The notes under the pieces were generated by a model, which searched no databases, had not been told where the DNA came from, and saw only the letters and a program-made list of their open reading frames with translations. Shown here piece after piece: positions 63,815-64,000 of a stretch of DNA of 64,000 nt (its first letter is position 1; each line of letters starts with the position of its first letter). The stretch spans positions 247,320 through 311,319 of the forward strand of contig JAUMUC010000001.1 in the NCBI GenBank assembly GCA_030530865.1, read 5' to 3'. The position numbers and the translations under genes were made by a program. The stretch is from Lactobacillus sp. (GTDB taxonomy: Bacteria; Bacillota; Bacilli; Lactobacillales; Lactobacillaceae).

Positions 63815-64000
63815 ATGAGAAATTTTTTGAAAACTAAAAAAGGTAAAATTATTTTTGGAATAATTATCTTTTTTATAATTGGTGGTATTGCATCAAATAA
63901 TGATGATTCTGAAGATGCATCTAGTTCAAAGACTCATGTAAAAGCTCATCATCATAAAAAGAAAAAAGCAAAAAAAGAAGATACTGACATCAAAGATACT
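63815..64000 (+). CDS. small-membrane-anchored protein, 3' end missing
   Basis: Gene runs off the window: 62 residues seen. A basic start (MRNFLKTKKGK), a membrane helix (about 12-25, IIFGIIIFFIIGGI), then an extracellular-type stretch of Asp/Ser, and from about residue 42 a His/Lys-rich run. GAAGGGA lies 11 bases before the ATG. Not assignable; resembles secreted or lipoprotein-like stalks with low-complexity linkers. Confidence 0.6.
   Translation, partial: MRNFLKTKKGKIIFGIIIFFIIGGIASNNDDSEDASSSKTHVKAHHHKKKKAKKEDTDIKDT

Overview
This is low-GC Firmicute chromosome, almost certainly Lactobacillus in the strict sense (delbrueckii/acidophilus/gasseri branch). That assignment rests on the close fit of the EF-Tu, Pfk, Pyk, trigger factor and ribosomal protein sequences and gene orders to that group; I cannot fix the species without a database search. 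The window is dense housekeeping chromosome: about 60 protein genes, mostly on the + strand, no gap over 300 bases, and no tRNA, rRNA, IS element, prophage or CRISPR array that I can see.

Layout. 1-5900: end of rsmD, then coaD, a SepM-like Lon/PDZ protease, the DNA-uptake genes comEA and comEC, and holA. 5900-9400: divergent rpsT and rpsO, then RNase J2 with a TPR protein. 9400-14700: tuf, tig, clpX and engB, then a tiny LPXTG wall protein. 14700-17000: a 50-residue protein and a nucleoside hydrolase on the minus strand, then a DMT transporter. 17000-24200: uvrC, obgE, an OatA-like acyltransferase, rnz, a short-chain dehydrogenase and rpmF. 24200-30000: a cytoplasmic 5'-nucleotidase-like enzyme, a free SGNH protein, two small proteins and dnaE. 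30000-33000: pfkA-pyk. 33000-43600: cvfB, a decayed XerD-like protein, ribT, scpA, scpB, rluB, an FMN riboswitch with ribU, a LysM protein, cmk, rpsA, der, hup and a TPR protein. 43600-50100: yitT, cca, hemolysin III, degV, yozE, rbgA, rnhB and dprA. 50100-57100: topA, trmFO, hslVU, an aldose epimerase and plsY. 57200-63800: parE, parC, a LysR regulator and ppaC; a membrane protein runs off the end.

How the genes work together. The main themes are translation and RNA turnover (EF-Tu, S1, S15, S20, L32, RNase J2, RNase Z, Cca, RsmD, TrmFO, RbgA, Der, ObgE, EngB), chromosome maintenance (HolA, DnaE, TopA, ParEC, ScpAB, HU, UvrC, RNases HII), protein quality control (trigger factor, ClpX, HslUV, SepM-like protease), glycolysis (Pfk, Pyk) and natural-transformation genes (comEA, comEC, dprA).

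No obvious new defence or biosynthetic system is present. The most interesting points are small and can be checked. comEC has an in-frame TAA 26 codons before what looks like its ancestral stop. The Shine-Dalgarno sequences of both comEA and dprA sit inside hairpins. The XerD-like protein has lost nearly all catalytic residues, and the xerC slot between trmFO and hslV is empty. A free SGNH protein is a clear paralogue of the OatA-like C-terminal domain 4 kb away. There is a structured rpsO leader, a cre-like palindrome upstream of pfkA-pyk, and a terminator-like hairpin with an alternative fold in front of parEC where no terminator is needed.
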